A DNA stretch of 64,000 nt. Origin: Opitutaceae bacterium (lineage in GTDB: Bacteria > Verrucomicrobiota > Verrucomicrobiia > Opitutales > Opitutaceae). The stretch's first letter is position 1. Each line of letters begins with the position of its first letter. The DNA is taken from positions 55,490-119,489 of the forward strand of contig JAHCAZ010000009.1 in assembly GCA_019634615.1 (NCBI GenBank), written 5' to 3'. Shown here one piece after another: positions 50,295 through 58,472 of the stretch. The translations under genes were made by a program, and so were the position numbers. A model generated the notes under the pieces. That model was not told where the DNA came from. It ran no database searches and worked only from the letters and a program-made list of their open reading frames with translations.

Positions 50295-50391
50295 GCCTTT
50301 TCCCGGGCCGGGCGCGGCCAAATAGGTGTTGTCATCCGGGATTTTACCCCCGAAATACGACGCCGACCCAGTGTCCACACCAACCTAATTG

Positions 50392-51036
50392 ATGGCCAAT
50401 TCGTTTCCTTCCGCCGGCGGCAATCGCCCCGGCAATTATCAGCGTCGGGTTAACAACGACCCGTTTGCGAACATCCGTCGCAACCACCGTATCAAGGTCC
50501 CGCAGGTCCGCGTGATCTCCCCCGAAGGCAAGCAGCTCGGGGTGCTGGACACTCCCAAGGCCATCAACCTCGCCCTCGAAGTCGGGCTCGACCTCGTCGA
50601 GGTCGCCCCCAACGCCACGCCGCCGGTGTGCCGCATCATGGACTTCGGCAAGTACGTGTACGAGGAGCAGAAGAAGCACTCCCACGTCAAATCGACCGCC
50701 TCCAAGATCAAGGAGATCGAGTTCACCGCGCGCATCGCGGACGGCGACTTTTTCACCAAGCTGCGGCACGCCGAGGAGTTCCTCGGCCACGGCAACAAGG
50801 TCAAGATGCGCCTGAAGTTCCGCGGACGCGAGATGGCGCACACCGAGATCGGCTTCGAGGTCATGAAGCGCGCCGTCGTCGAGCTCGCCGGCATGGGCCA
50901 CCCCGACTCCGAGCCCAAGCTCATCGGCCGCAACATCAACGTGATGCTGTCGCCGCTGCCGGCCAACAAACGCAAGCCCAAGTTCAGCGTCGAGGAAGAG
51001 GCCCCCGAGGACGATTCTCCGCCGGCGGGCTCCTGA
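50392..51036 (+). CDS. infC: Translation initiation factor IF-3
   Basis: 214 aa. IF-3 N-domain (RIKVPQVRVISPEGKQLGVL, NLALEVGLDLVEVAPNATPP, VCRIMDFGKYVYEEQKK) and C-domain (KEIEFTARIADGDFFTKL, GNKVKMRLKFRGREM, AELAGMG-like helix, KLIGRNINVMLSPLP). A long acidic tail ends EEAPEDDSPPAGS. The ATG at 50392 follows directly after a TTG (50389) that could also start the frame; infC often uses rare start codons for autoregulation. No rpmI or rplT follow; an amidase gene does. Confidence 0.97.
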   Translation: MANSFPSAGGNRPGNYQRRVNNDPFANIRRNHRIKVPQVRVISPEGKQLGVLDTPKAINLALEVGLDLVEVAPNATPPVCRIMDFGKYVYEEQKKHSHVKSTASKIKEIEFTARIADGDFFTKLRHAEEFLGHGNKVKMRLKFRGREMAHTEIGFEVMKRAVVELAGMGHPDSEPKLIGRNINVMLSPLPANKRKPKFSVEEEAPEDDSPPAGS

Positions 51037-51045
51037 AGGGAGCCG

Positions 51046-52122
51046 GTGCGCCGTTCCGCCGTCAGAACCGCCGCCGGCGTCCTGCTGCTGTCGCTCGCCG
51101 TGGCCGCGGATCTGCCCGGCCAGAACGCGGCGCGCAACTCACCCCAGCGGCCGCTCGCCGTCGTGCGCCTCAACGGCGCCGAGTACCTCCCCGCCGCCGA
51201 CTTCGGCGCCCGCTTCGGCCTCAAGCCGCTGCGCAGCGCCGACGGGCGCAAGCTCACGCTCAAGAGCAACTGGACCACGATCGAGCTCGAGGCCGACACG
51301 CGCGAGTGCGCGATCAACGGCGTCCGCGTCTTCCTCGGCGAGGCCATCCGCGACCACCGCGGCGCGCTGCACGTCAGCCGCATCGACGCGGAGAAACTGA
51401 TCACCCCGATCCTCCTCCCGGGCTCAGGCCAGACCAGCGTGCCGGCCGTGCGCACCATCGTGATCGACCCGGGGCACGGCGGCAGCGATCCCGGCATGGA
51501 AAACAAGGCCCTGCGGCTGCAGGAAAAGACCCTCGCGCTCGACACGGCCCTGCGCCTCAAGCAGGAGCTCGAGCGGCAGGGCTACAAGGTCGTGCTCACC
51601 CGCCGGGACGACCGCCAGCTCGCGCGGAGCAAGAAGGCCGACCTGCAGAAGCGCGGCGAGCTCACCCTCGGGACGAAGGCCGACCTGTTCATCAGCCTCC
51701 ACTACAACTCGGTGGAGAGCGGCGCCGACCGCGTCACCGGCGTCGAGGTCTACTCGCTCACGCCCCAGTACCAATACTCGCACAGCGACCCGGAGCGCGA
51801 GGACAGCACCGCGGCCATCGCCAACCTCGGCAACCGCCACGACCACTGGAACGCGCTGCTCGCGTACAACATCCATCGCGAGCTCCTCGCCGGCCTCAAG
51901 GCGTCCGACCGCGGCCTCAAGCGCGGCCGCCTCGCCGTGCTCCGCTTCGCCTCGTGCCCCGCCGTGCTCGTCGAGGCGGGCTTCCTCTCCAACGACGCCG
52001 AGGCGCGCAAGATCGCCACGCCGGCGTACCGCCAGAAGATCGCCGAGTCCGTCGCCGAGGGCGTGCGCGTCTACGCCAACCTCGTCGAGGGCGTGCGCCG
52101 CCAGCGCGCCGGCCAACGCTGA
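51046..52122 (+). CDS. N-acetylmuramoyl-L-alanine amidase (Amidase_3)
   Basis: 358 aa, GTG start with an AGGGAG ribosome site, nine bp after infC. Signal peptide (AAGVLLLSLAVAADLPGQ), an AMIN-like N-terminal domain, then the zinc amidase: IVIDPGHGGSDPGMENKALR (His), LQEKTLALDTALRL (Glu), LFISLHYNSVESG (His) and VLVEAGFLSNDAEA (catalytic Glu). Splits the lactyl-peptide bond in peptidoglycan during cell separation or turnover. Probably co-transcribed with infC. Confidence 0.92.
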   Translation: MRRSAVRTAAGVLLLSLAVAADLPGQNAARNSPQRPLAVVRLNGAEYLPAADFGARFGLKPLRSADGRKLTLKSNWTTIELEADTRECAINGVRVFLGEAIRDHRGALHVSRIDAEKLITPILLPGSGQTSVPAVRTIVIDPGHGGSDPGMENKALRLQEKTLALDTALRLKQELERQGYKVVLTRRDDRQLARSKKADLQKRGELTLGTKADLFISLHYNSVESGADRVTGVEVYSLTPQYQYSHSDPEREDSTAAIANLGNRHDHWNALLAYNIHRELLAGLKASDRGLKRGRLAVLRFASCPAVLVEAGFLSNDAEARKIATPAYRQKIAESVAEGVRVYANLVEGVRRQRAGQR

Positions 52123-52130
52123 ATTCCCCC

Positions 52131-53168
52131 ATGAAAACCCGCCGCCTCGCCTCGCTCGCCCTCCTCGCCGTGACCGGCCTCACCCCGCTGGCCGCCTGGG
52201 ATTACGCCGGCCACCGCCTCGTCAACCAGGTGGCCCTCGCCGCCCTGCCGGAGGACTTCCCGGCCTTCGTCCGCGAGCCGGCCGCGGCCGAGCGCATCGC
52301 CTTCCTCGCCGGCGAGCCCGACCGCTGGCGCAACAACGCCGACCTGCCGATCAAGCACGCCAACGGCCTCGACCACTACCTCGACGTCGAGCAGCTCGCC
52401 GAGGCCGGCCTCACGCCGGCCACGGTTGCGCCGATGCGCCTCGCGTTCGCGACCCAGTATGCCGCGGGCCGCGTCGCCAACCCCGCCGCCTACGCGCCGA
52501 TCGACCCGGCGAAGAACCGCGACCGCACCCGCGAGTGGCCCGGTTTCGCCCCCTGGGCGATCGCCGAGCACTATGGCAAGCTGCGCTCCGCCTTCGCCTA
52601 CCTGAAGGCCTACGAGGAACACGGCGGGACCGCCGATGAGATCGCCAACGCGCGGGCCAACGCCATCTACATCATGGGCGTGATGGGTCACTTCGTCGGC
52701 GACTGCGCCCAGCCCCTGCACACCACCGTGCACCACAACGGCTGGGTGGGTGACAATCCCAAGGGCTACACGACCAAGCCCGGCATCCACGCGTGGATCG
52801 ACGAGGGCCTCATCGCCAAGGCCGGGATCAATTTCGACGCGCTGGCGACTCGTCTCGAGCCCGCGGCGGCGCTGGAGCTGACCGACGTGCCTGCGGGACA
52901 GGACGCGTTCTTCAACGCCGTCATGGCCTACTTCATGAAGCAGCACGCGCACGTCGAGGCGGTCTACGCCCTCGAGAAGACCGGCGAGCTGGGCCTGGGC
53001 GCCACCGAGGTCAGCCCCGCCGCCCGCGCGCTGATCGCGGGCCAGTTGCACGCCGGCGGACAGATGCTGGCGGCGATCTGGGTCACCGCGTGGAAGACGG
53101 CGCCGACGGACACGTACCTGCAGGCGCAATTGGAAAAGCGGCAGGCAGACGCGGCGGTCTCCCGGTAG
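52131..53168 (+). CDS. S1/P1-family zinc nuclease
   Basis: 345 aa. Signal peptide ends LAA before WDYAGHRLVNQVALAAL, giving the mature N-terminal Trp that binds zinc in S1/P1 nucleases. Further ligands in the HANGLDHYLDVE, YIMGVMGHFVGDCAQPLHT and NDADLPIKHANG-like regions. Extracellular or periplasmic single-strand nuclease that also removes 3' phosphates. The TAG stop (53166-53168) lies within the first bases of a family A REP hairpin, so the last codons (VSR) precede the repeat. Confidence 0.88.
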   Translation: MKTRRLASLALLAVTGLTPLAAWDYAGHRLVNQVALAALPEDFPAFVREPAAAERIAFLAGEPDRWRNNADLPIKHANGLDHYLDVEQLAEAGLTPATVAPMRLAFATQYAAGRVANPAAYAPIDPAKNRDRTREWPGFAPWAIAEHYGKLRSAFAYLKAYEEHGGTADEIANARANAIYIMGVMGHFVGDCAQPLHTTVHHNGWVGDNPKGYTTKPGIHAWIDEGLIAKAGINFDALATRLEPAAALELTDVPAGQDAFFNAVMAYFMKQHAHVEAVYALEKTGELGLGATEVSPAARALIAGQLHAGGQMLAAIWVTAWKTAPTDTYLQAQLEKRQADAAVSR

Positions 53169-53243
53169 GGGCGCAGCTCGCCTGCGCCCTGGGGTCCCTT
53201 GCGCGGAAGAAGCGTTTTGGGCGCAGTCTAGCTGCGCCCCTAC
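53165..53243. repeat. REP-like hairpin, family A (copy 4) between convergent genes
   Basis: Left arm GTAGGGGCGCAGCTCGCC supplies the TAG stop of the S1/P1 nuclease; the right arm, ending GCTGCGCCCCTAC, supplies the TAG stop (53240-53242, minus strand) of the DUF190 gene. The loop is short (about 30 bp), so the element could form a tight hairpin and act as a bidirectional terminator. Confidence 0.88.
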
Positions 53244-53587
53244 GGGGTCTTGTTGGCCGCGCTGCGGTAATGGATCACGCGCACCTTCTCCAGCGTCACC
53301 AGCCCGCCGCCCATCATGCCTTCCAGGATCGGGAGGAAGCCCTGGATCTTCTCCTCGGTGTCGACGATCTCGATCACCATCGGCAGGTCGTCGGAGAGCC
53401 GCAGGATCTTCGCGGTGTGCAGATGACTCTGCGCGCCGAAGCCTATGGGGCTGCGGAGCACGGTGGCGCCGGCGAGCTTCAGCTCGCGGGCCTTGAGCAC
53501 GATGGCCTCGTACAGGGGCTGGTGCCCGTGGCGGTCGGATTCGCCGATGAAGATGCGGAGCAGGGTGGAGTCTTCCGGGAGCGTCAT
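53240..53587 (-). CDS. DUF190-family protein (PII-like)
   Basis: 115 aa. LRIFIGESDRHGHQPLYEAI, VLKARELKLAGATVLRSPIG, ILRLSDDLPMVIEIVDTEEK and FLPILEGMMGGGLVTLEKVR match DUF190, a PII-like fold found beside crcB in many bacteria. Probable partner or regulator of fluoride channel function. It sits four bp after the crcB stop on the same strand, so they are co-transcribed. TAG stop supplied by the REP element. Confidence 0.92.
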   Translation of the reverse strand: MTLPEDSTLLRIFIGESDRHGHQPLYEAIVLKARELKLAGATVLRSPIGFGAQSHLHTAKILRLSDDLPMVIEIVDTEEKIQGFLPILEGMMGGGLVTLEKVRVIHYRSAANKTP

Positions 53588-53591
53588 GGCG

Positions 53592-53987
53592 TCAGGATCC
53601 TTTCAGGGAGTTGAGGGTGACGGCGGCGAGATGCCCGAGCCAGACGGCGACCAGGCACGCCCCGACCGAGGCGGCCACATTGCCGCCGGCCTGCCACCAT
53701 TCGCCGTCCCGGGCGAGGTTGAGGGTCTGCAGGCTGAACGACGCAAAGGTCGTGAAGCCGCCCAGCACGCCGGTCATGAAGAACTGCCGTCCGCCCGATG
53801 ACACGAGCATGCGCCCGTCGGGCGACGTCAGCGTCGCGAAGAACCCGATCACGAACGAGCCAAGGACGTTCACGATCAGGGTGCCCCACGGGAACGTCTC
53901 GCCCCAGTGATGCGCGACGAAGCCCGAGAGGGCGAAGCGACCGACGCTGCCAAGGGCGCCACCAAGGGCGATGAGGAGATAGAGCAT
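53592..53987 (-). CDS. crcB: Fluoride channel CrcB/Fluc
   Basis: 131 aa, four helices. Family motifs LGGALGSVGRFALSGF, PWGTLIVNVLGSFVIGFFAT, GVLGGFTTFASFSLQTLNLA and the N-terminal MLYLLIALGG. Fluc channels form inverted dimers that lower cytoplasmic fluoride. Linked DUF190 supports the assignment. I did not find a fluoride riboswitch in the short upstream region, which instead carries a hairpin (family G). Confidence 0.95.
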   Translation of the reverse strand: MLYLLIALGGALGSVGRFALSGFVAHHWGETFPWGTLIVNVLGSFVIGFFATLTSPDGRMLVSSGGRQFFMTGVLGGFTTFASFSLQTLNLARDGEWWQAGGNVAASVGACLVAVWLGHLAAVTLNSLKGS

Positions 53988-54011
53988 GGAGATCCGGTGC
54001 GGAAGCCGCGG

Positions 54012-54080
54012 TTAATCTGGAACTCAGGAACGCGGGAAACAAGCCCTTGGTTTTCCCGAGTTCCCGAGTTCCAGATTAAA
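54012..54080. repeat. Hairpin, family G
   Basis: Left arm TTAATCTGGAACTCAGGAAC with right arm GTTCCCGAGTTCCAGATTAA complementary at most positions. Lies between crcB and the TIGR03790 gene in a divergent gap. Confidence 0.82.
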
Positions 54081-54150
54081 ACCGGTATTTCCCTGTCGGG
54101 CTTCCCGCTTCCGGTCTGGCCAAGGCGCGCCGGGTCGCCAGAGTGGGGGC

Positions 54151-55806
54151 ATGCGCGCCCCCCGCCTGATCCTTTGCCTGCTGCCGCTGATCTGGGCGGT
54201 CGCGTTGCGGGCCGGGGATGACCTCGCGGCGCGCGTCGTGATCCTCGCCAACGGGGACGACCCGGACTCGCTGCGGATCGCACGGCACTACGCGGCGAAG
54301 CGCGGCGTGCCGACCGACAATATCGTGGCCCTGCCCCTGCCGACGACCGAGACGATCTCCTGGCGCGAGTTCGTCCTCGGGATCTGGCAACCCCTCCAGG
54401 ACGAGCTGGTGCGCCGCGGCTGGATCGACGGCATCGCCATGAAGGCCCTCGACGAGGCCGGTCGGCGCAAGTACGCCATGTCGGGGCATCGGATCTCCTT
54501 CCTCGTGACCTGCCGCGGCGTGCCCCTCCGGATCGATCACGACCCCGCGCTGGTGGGGCCGCCCCCGCCGGTGGACAAGCCCGAGTTCCGCACCAACCGG
54601 GGCGCGGTCGACTCGGAGCTCAGCCTGATCGCCTCGGGCAACTACAACGTCAACGGCTTCGTCCGCAACCCGTGCTTCCTCACCGAGCAACCCAACATCG
54701 AATCGGCCCTGATCGTGAAGGTCGCCCGGCTCGACGGGCCGACCGCGGCGGACGTGCTGGCGATGATCGATCGCACGCTCACGGCCGAGCGCCAGGGCCT
54801 GCTGGGCCGCGCCTACGTCGACCTCACCGGCCCGCACAAGCAGGGCGACAACTGGTTCGAGTCGGTCGCGCGCCAGCTCGAGGCGCAGGATTTCGACCTC
54901 ACCGTGCACCACGATGCCGGGACGTTCCCGCGGACGGCGCGGTTCGACGCGGCGGCGCTCTATTTCGGCTGGTATGCGGGTGACGTCACCGGGCCCTTCA
55001 CCCTGCCGGATTTCCGCCTGCCGCCCGGGGCGATCGCCCTGCACATCCACAGTTACTCGGCGCAGACGCTGCGCTCAGCGACGCAGGCCTGGTGCGGGCC
55101 GCTCGTGGCGCGCGGGGCCTCGGCGACCTTCGGGGCCGTTTACGAGCCCTACCTCGAGCTCATGCACCAGCCGCACCTCCTCCTGCGGCGACTGCTGCGC
55201 GGGGCGACGCTGGGCGATGCCTCGTATTATTCGCTCCATTGCCTGAGCTGGCAGAACGTCGTGGTCGGCGATCCCCTGTACCGCCCGTTCGCGCGGAGCG
55301 CCGCCGAGCAATGGGCGGAGCACACCAAACTGCCGCCGAGCCTGCAGCCTTATGCCACCCTGCGGGCGATGCGCCGCCTGCAAGGGGCGAACAAGCCGGA
55401 CGAGGCCATCGCCCTCGCGCAGGCCGAGCAGCAACGGCAACCCAGCCTCGCGGTGGGCCTGGCATTGGCCCAGCTGCGGGCGGCCGCGGGCGACCAGGCC
55501 GGCGCGGCCGCCGCGCTCGGGTTCGCCGGCCTCGTGCCGGCGGGACGGAGCGACGACTGGGGCCTGCTCCGCGAGGCCGCGGTGCTCCTGGCGGTGAACG
55601 GTGAGGCCGCGAAGGCGGTCGAGGTCTACCGGAACCTGTTCAAGGCGGCGGATTTTCCCGACGACCTGCGCCTGGCCTGGCTGCGCGACGCGGCCAAGGC
55701 CGCGTCGCAGGCCGGCCTTTTTCCCCAGGCGGTGGCGTGGGAAAAGCAGCTGCTGGAGCTGGAGCGCCCGCCGGGTTCGGCGGCCGGTCCCCGGGCGGCG
55801 CCGTGA
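54151..55806 (+). CDS. TIGR03790-family protein with TPR-like tail
   Basis: 551 aa. Signal peptide (LLPLIWAVALRAG). TIGR03790 blocks: ARVVILANGDDPDSLRIARH, YAAKRGVPTDNIVALPLPT, YFLVTCRGVPLRI-like, VDSELSLIASGNYNVNGF and ALYFGWYAGDVTGPFTLPDF. The last 170 residues are Ala/Leu-rich helical repeats (DEAIALAQAEQQRQPSLAVG, AVEVYRNLFKAADFPDDLRL), TPR-like. Family of unknown function, common in Planctomycetes and Verrucomicrobia. An exported protein probably at the cell surface. Confidence 0.82.
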   Translation: MRAPRLILCLLPLIWAVALRAGDDLAARVVILANGDDPDSLRIARHYAAKRGVPTDNIVALPLPTTETISWREFVLGIWQPLQDELVRRGWIDGIAMKALDEAGRRKYAMSGHRISFLVTCRGVPLRIDHDPALVGPPPPVDKPEFRTNRGAVDSELSLIASGNYNVNGFVRNPCFLTEQPNIESALIVKVARLDGPTAADVLAMIDRTLTAERQGLLGRAYVDLTGPHKQGDNWFESVARQLEAQDFDLTVHHDAGTFPRTARFDAAALYFGWYAGDVTGPFTLPDFRLPPGAIALHIHSYSAQTLRSATQAWCGPLVARGASATFGAVYEPYLELMHQPHLLLRRLLRGATLGDASYYSLHCLSWQNVVVGDPLYRPFARSAAEQWAEHTKLPPSLQPYATLRAMRRLQGANKPDEAIALAQAEQQRQPSLAVGLALAQLRAAAGDQAGAAAALGFAGLVPAGRSDDWGLLREAAVLLAVNGEAAKAVEVYRNLFKAADFPDDLRLAWLRDAAKAASQAGLFPQAVAWEKQLLELERPPGSAAGPRAAP

Positions 55807-55817
55807 CGTGCAGCCAC

Positions 55818-55859
55818 GGATGCAGGAGCGACTTCCCCGGATGCAGGAGCGACTTCCCC
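55818..55859. repeat. Two tandem 21-bp copies
   Basis: GGATGCAGGAGCGACTTCCCC occurs twice without interruption, directly before the family B hairpin. Confidence 0.85.
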
Positions 55860-55860
55860 T

Positions 55861-55933
55861 GTAGCCACGAGCGTGAGCGAGTGGTGGTTTGGCTGGCGCC
55901 GCGTGAACACCACTCGCTCACGCTCGTGGCTAC
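55861..55933. repeat. Hairpin, family B (copy 3)
   Basis: Arms GTAGCCACGAGCGTGAGC and the complementary GCTCACGCTCGTGGCTAC with 24-bp pairing. Near the TIGR03790 and clpP gene ends (convergent). Confidence 0.85.
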
Positions 55934-55962
55934 GGGAAGGCGGAGCGTTTGACCGCCAGCCC

Positions 55963-56613
55963 TCAGACTTTGTCGACGATCTTGTCGGCCAGGCCGTACT
56001 CGATCGCTTCCTTCGCGTTCAGGTAGAAATCGCGGTCGGTGTCGCGCGTGATGCGGTCCAGCGGCTGGCCGGAGGCATTGGCGAGGATCTGGTTCAACTC
56101 GTGGCGGAGCTTCTCCATCTCCTGCGCCTGGATGTTGATGTCCGTGGCGGGCCCGATGAACCGGCCGGAGATCAGCGGCTGGTGGATCAGCACGCGCGAA
56201 TGCGGGTAGAGGAGGCGGCGGCCCTTCTTGGCGCCGCTCAGCAGGATCGAACCCATGGAGGCGGCCATGCCGGTGACGATCACCGTGATCGGCGACGTGA
56301 CGAGCTGCATCGTGTCGTACACGGCCATTCCGGCGGTAATGGAGCCGCCCGGGGTGTTGATGTAGAAGAAAATCTCTTTGCCCGGGTCGGCCGCCTCGAG
56401 GTACAGCAGCTTCTCGGTGATGTCCTTCGCGGTCTCGTCGGTCACCGCGCCCCAGAGGAAGATTTTCCGCTGCTCCAGGAACTTCTTCTGGATGAGCGCG
56501 GCCACCGGCGTGGTCGCCTTGCCGGCCGGGGTACCCTCGGGCTCGTCATCGTCGTCATCATCGGCGCGCGGAACCGGGGCGGACAGGCCAGGCTGGAGAT
56601 TGTCGAAATGCAT
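55963..56613 (-). CDS. clpP: ATP-dependent Clp protease proteolytic subunit
   Basis: 216 aa. Catalytic triad: Ser in VTGMAASMGSILLSGA, His in RVLIHQPLISG and Asp in DRITRDTDRDFYL. The core (FYINTPGGSITAGMAVYDTM) is intact. The first 35 residues form an extra acidic extension (ADDDDDDEPEGTPAG) not usual for ClpP; a TTG 56622 would lengthen it. It stands alone, without clpX or tig beside it, so it may be a second ClpP. Divergent from ade. Confidence 0.92.
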   Translation of the reverse strand: MHFDNLQPGLSAPVPRADDDDDDEPEGTPAGKATTPVAALIQKKFLEQRKIFLWGAVTDETAKDITEKLLYLEAADPGKEIFFYINTPGGSITAGMAVYDTMQLVTSPITVIVTGMAASMGSILLSGAKKGRRLLYPHSRVLIHQPLISGRFIGPATDINIQAQEMEKLRHELNQILANASGQPLDRITRDTDRDFYLNAKEAIEYGLADKIVDKV

Positions 56614-56667
56614 AGGGCGCAAACGTTGTAAAGGTGATGCGATTTGGCAAGGGCGCAGGCGGCCCTG

Positions 56668-56750
56668 ATTCTTTCTCTTTCCTCGTTCTCTTTATCTTTC
56701 TTCCGGTTCGAACCTGACGAAAGAGAAAGATAAAGAGGAAAGAGAAAGAG
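56668..56750. repeat. Purine/pyrimidine hairpin, family D (copy 2)
   Basis: Pyrimidine arm ATTCTTTCTCTTTCCTCG and purine arm GAAAGAGAAAGATAAAGAGG complementary to it. The purine arm matches copy 1. It sits in the divergent clpP/ade intergenic region, where promoters for both are expected. Confidence 0.85.
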
Positions 56751-56786
56751 TTGTTCGGAGGCGGGGGCCTTCCTAAGGTCCTACCC

Positions 56787-58457
56787 ATGGCGAAGTCACG
56801 GACGCAGCGATTGGCCGGGCGCATCGTGGACCTCGAGGCGCGCCGGGAGTACCCCGGCTACGTCGAATGGCGGACGGGGCGGATCGTGCGCGTTGTGGCC
56901 GACCCGGCAGTCCGCTCGCGCCAGTTGATCATGCCCGGCCTAGTCGACGCCCATGTGCACATCGAAAGCTCGCTGCTGCCGCCGGCGGAATTCGCCCGCC
57001 TCGCGGTGGTGCACGGGACGGTGGCGACGGTGTCGGATCCGCACGAGATCGCCAACGTCCTCGGCGCCCCCGGCGTGCGCTACATGGTGCGCGACGGCCG
57101 CCGCACGCCGCTGCGGTTCACCTTTGGCGCGCCGTCGTGCGTGCCGGCGACGACCTTCGAGACGGCCGGCGCGGCGCTGAGCGCGCCCGACGTGGCGCGG
57201 CTGCTGGCCGACCCGGCGATCCGTTACCTGGCCGAGGTGATGAATTTCCCCGGCGTGCTCGGCGGCGATCCCGCGCTTCGCGCCATGATGGCGGCGGCGA
57301 ATCGATTGGGCAAACCGATCGACGGCCATGCCCCCGGGCTGCGCGGCGCGCAGGCGCGGGCGTATGCGGCGGCGGGTCCTTCCACCGACCACGAGTGCTT
57401 CACGCTCGCCGAGGCGAAGGACAAGCTCGCCGCCGGGATGAAGATCCTCATCCGCGAGGGCTCGGCCGCGCGCAATTTCGCGGCGCTCGAGCCCCTGCTG
57501 AAATCGCACCCGGCGCGGGTCATGTTCTGCTGCGACGACCTGCACCCGGATCGCCTGCTCGAGGGTCACATCGACCGGCACGTGCGCCGGGCGCTGGCCG
57601 GCGGGGCGGACCGCTTCGACGTGCTGCGCTGCGCGTCGTTGAACCCCATCGAGCACTACGGCCTCGACGTGGGCCGGCTGCGGCCGGGCGATCCGGCGGA
57701 TTTCATCGTGGTCGACGGCTGGCGGCGCTTCCGCGTGCAGGCGACGTACCTGCGCGGCGACCTTGCGGCCGCCGGCGGACGCAGCCGGTTGCCGCGGTTG
57801 CGGTCCGCCACGCCCAACCGTTTCCGCGCCCGGCCACGGGTGCCGGCCGATTTTGCGGTGAAGGCCCCGCTGGCCACCACGCCGCGGCGCACCGTCAATG
57901 TCATCGCGGCGCTGAACGGCCAGTTGATCACGCGCCACCTCACGGCCGACCTGCGGGTGCGCGGCGGCGTGTTGCTCCCGGACGTGCGCCGCGACGTCCT
58001 CAAGATCGCGGTCGTGAACCGCTACGCGCCGCTGGCCCCGGTCGCCGTGGGTTTCATCCAGGGCTTCGGCCTGCGCGCGGGGGCCATTGCCTCCTCGGTG
58101 GCCCATGATTCGCACAACATCGTGGCGGTGGGCGTCGACGACGCCGCGCTCGCGCAGGCGGTCAATCTGGTCATCCGCCATCGGGGCGGCCTGAGCGTGA
58201 CCGGTCCGCGGGGCGATGCCGTGCTGCCACTGCCGATCGCCGGCCTCATGTCGGATCGCCCGGGCCGGTTGGTGGCCCGGCGTTACACCGCGCTCGACCG
58301 GGCGGCGAAACGCCTCGGCTCGCGGCTCGATGCGCCGTTCATGACGCTTTCGTTCATGGCGCTGCTGGTGATCCCCGACCTGAAACTCAGCGATCGCGGA
58401 TTGTTCTCCGCGAGCCGTTGGGGCTTTGTGCCGGTGGCCGGGCCGGCGGCGCGCTGA
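56787..58457 (+). CDS. ade: Adenine deaminase
   Basis: 556 aa. Metal motif MPGLVDAHVHIESSLLPPAE, then SDPHEIANVLGAPGVRYMV, FGAPSCVPATTFETAG, DGHAPGLRGAQARAYAAAG, STDHECFTLAEAKDKL and the C-terminal VNVIAALNGQLITRHL and VAHDSHNIVAVGVDDAAL. Deaminates adenine to hypoxanthine for salvage or nitrogen supply. Cytoplasmic. Start ATG 56787 (MAKSRTQRLAGRIVDLEARR) follows a run that does not encode a family N-terminus. Confidence 0.95.
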   Translation: MAKSRTQRLAGRIVDLEARREYPGYVEWRTGRIVRVVADPAVRSRQLIMPGLVDAHVHIESSLLPPAEFARLAVVHGTVATVSDPHEIANVLGAPGVRYMVRDGRRTPLRFTFGAPSCVPATTFETAGAALSAPDVARLLADPAIRYLAEVMNFPGVLGGDPALRAMMAAANRLGKPIDGHAPGLRGAQARAYAAAGPSTDHECFTLAEAKDKLAAGMKILIREGSAARNFAALEPLLKSHPARVMFCCDDLHPDRLLEGHIDRHVRRALAGGADRFDVLRCASLNPIEHYGLDVGRLRPGDPADFIVVDGWRRFRVQATYLRGDLAAAGGRSRLPRLRSATPNRFRARPRVPADFAVKAPLATTPRRTVNVIAALNGQLITRHLTADLRVRGGVLLPDVRRDVLKIAVVNRYAPLAPVAVGFIQGFGLRAGAIASSVAHDSHNIVAVGVDDAALAQAVNLVIRHRGGLSVTGPRGDAVLPLPIAGLMSDRPGRLVARRYTALDRAAKRLGSRLDAPFMTLSFMALLVIPDLKLSDRGLFSASRWGFVPVAGPAAR

Positions 58458-58472
58458 GCGGGGCGCCCGCCG

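Noticed and set aside
48009..50378. 789-codon minus-strand frame over the sigma-54 activator and neighbours
   Set aside because: Low-complexity Arg/Gly product crossing several solid plus-strand genes and a terminator.
50295..50391. Sigma-70 promoter before infC (TTGTCA and AAATAC-like)
   Set aside because: Spacing and -10 match are poor; too weak to list.
53988..54011. Fluoride riboswitch before crcB
   Set aside because: The short leader shows no recognisable pseudoknot or conserved blocks; only a hairpin repeat is present.
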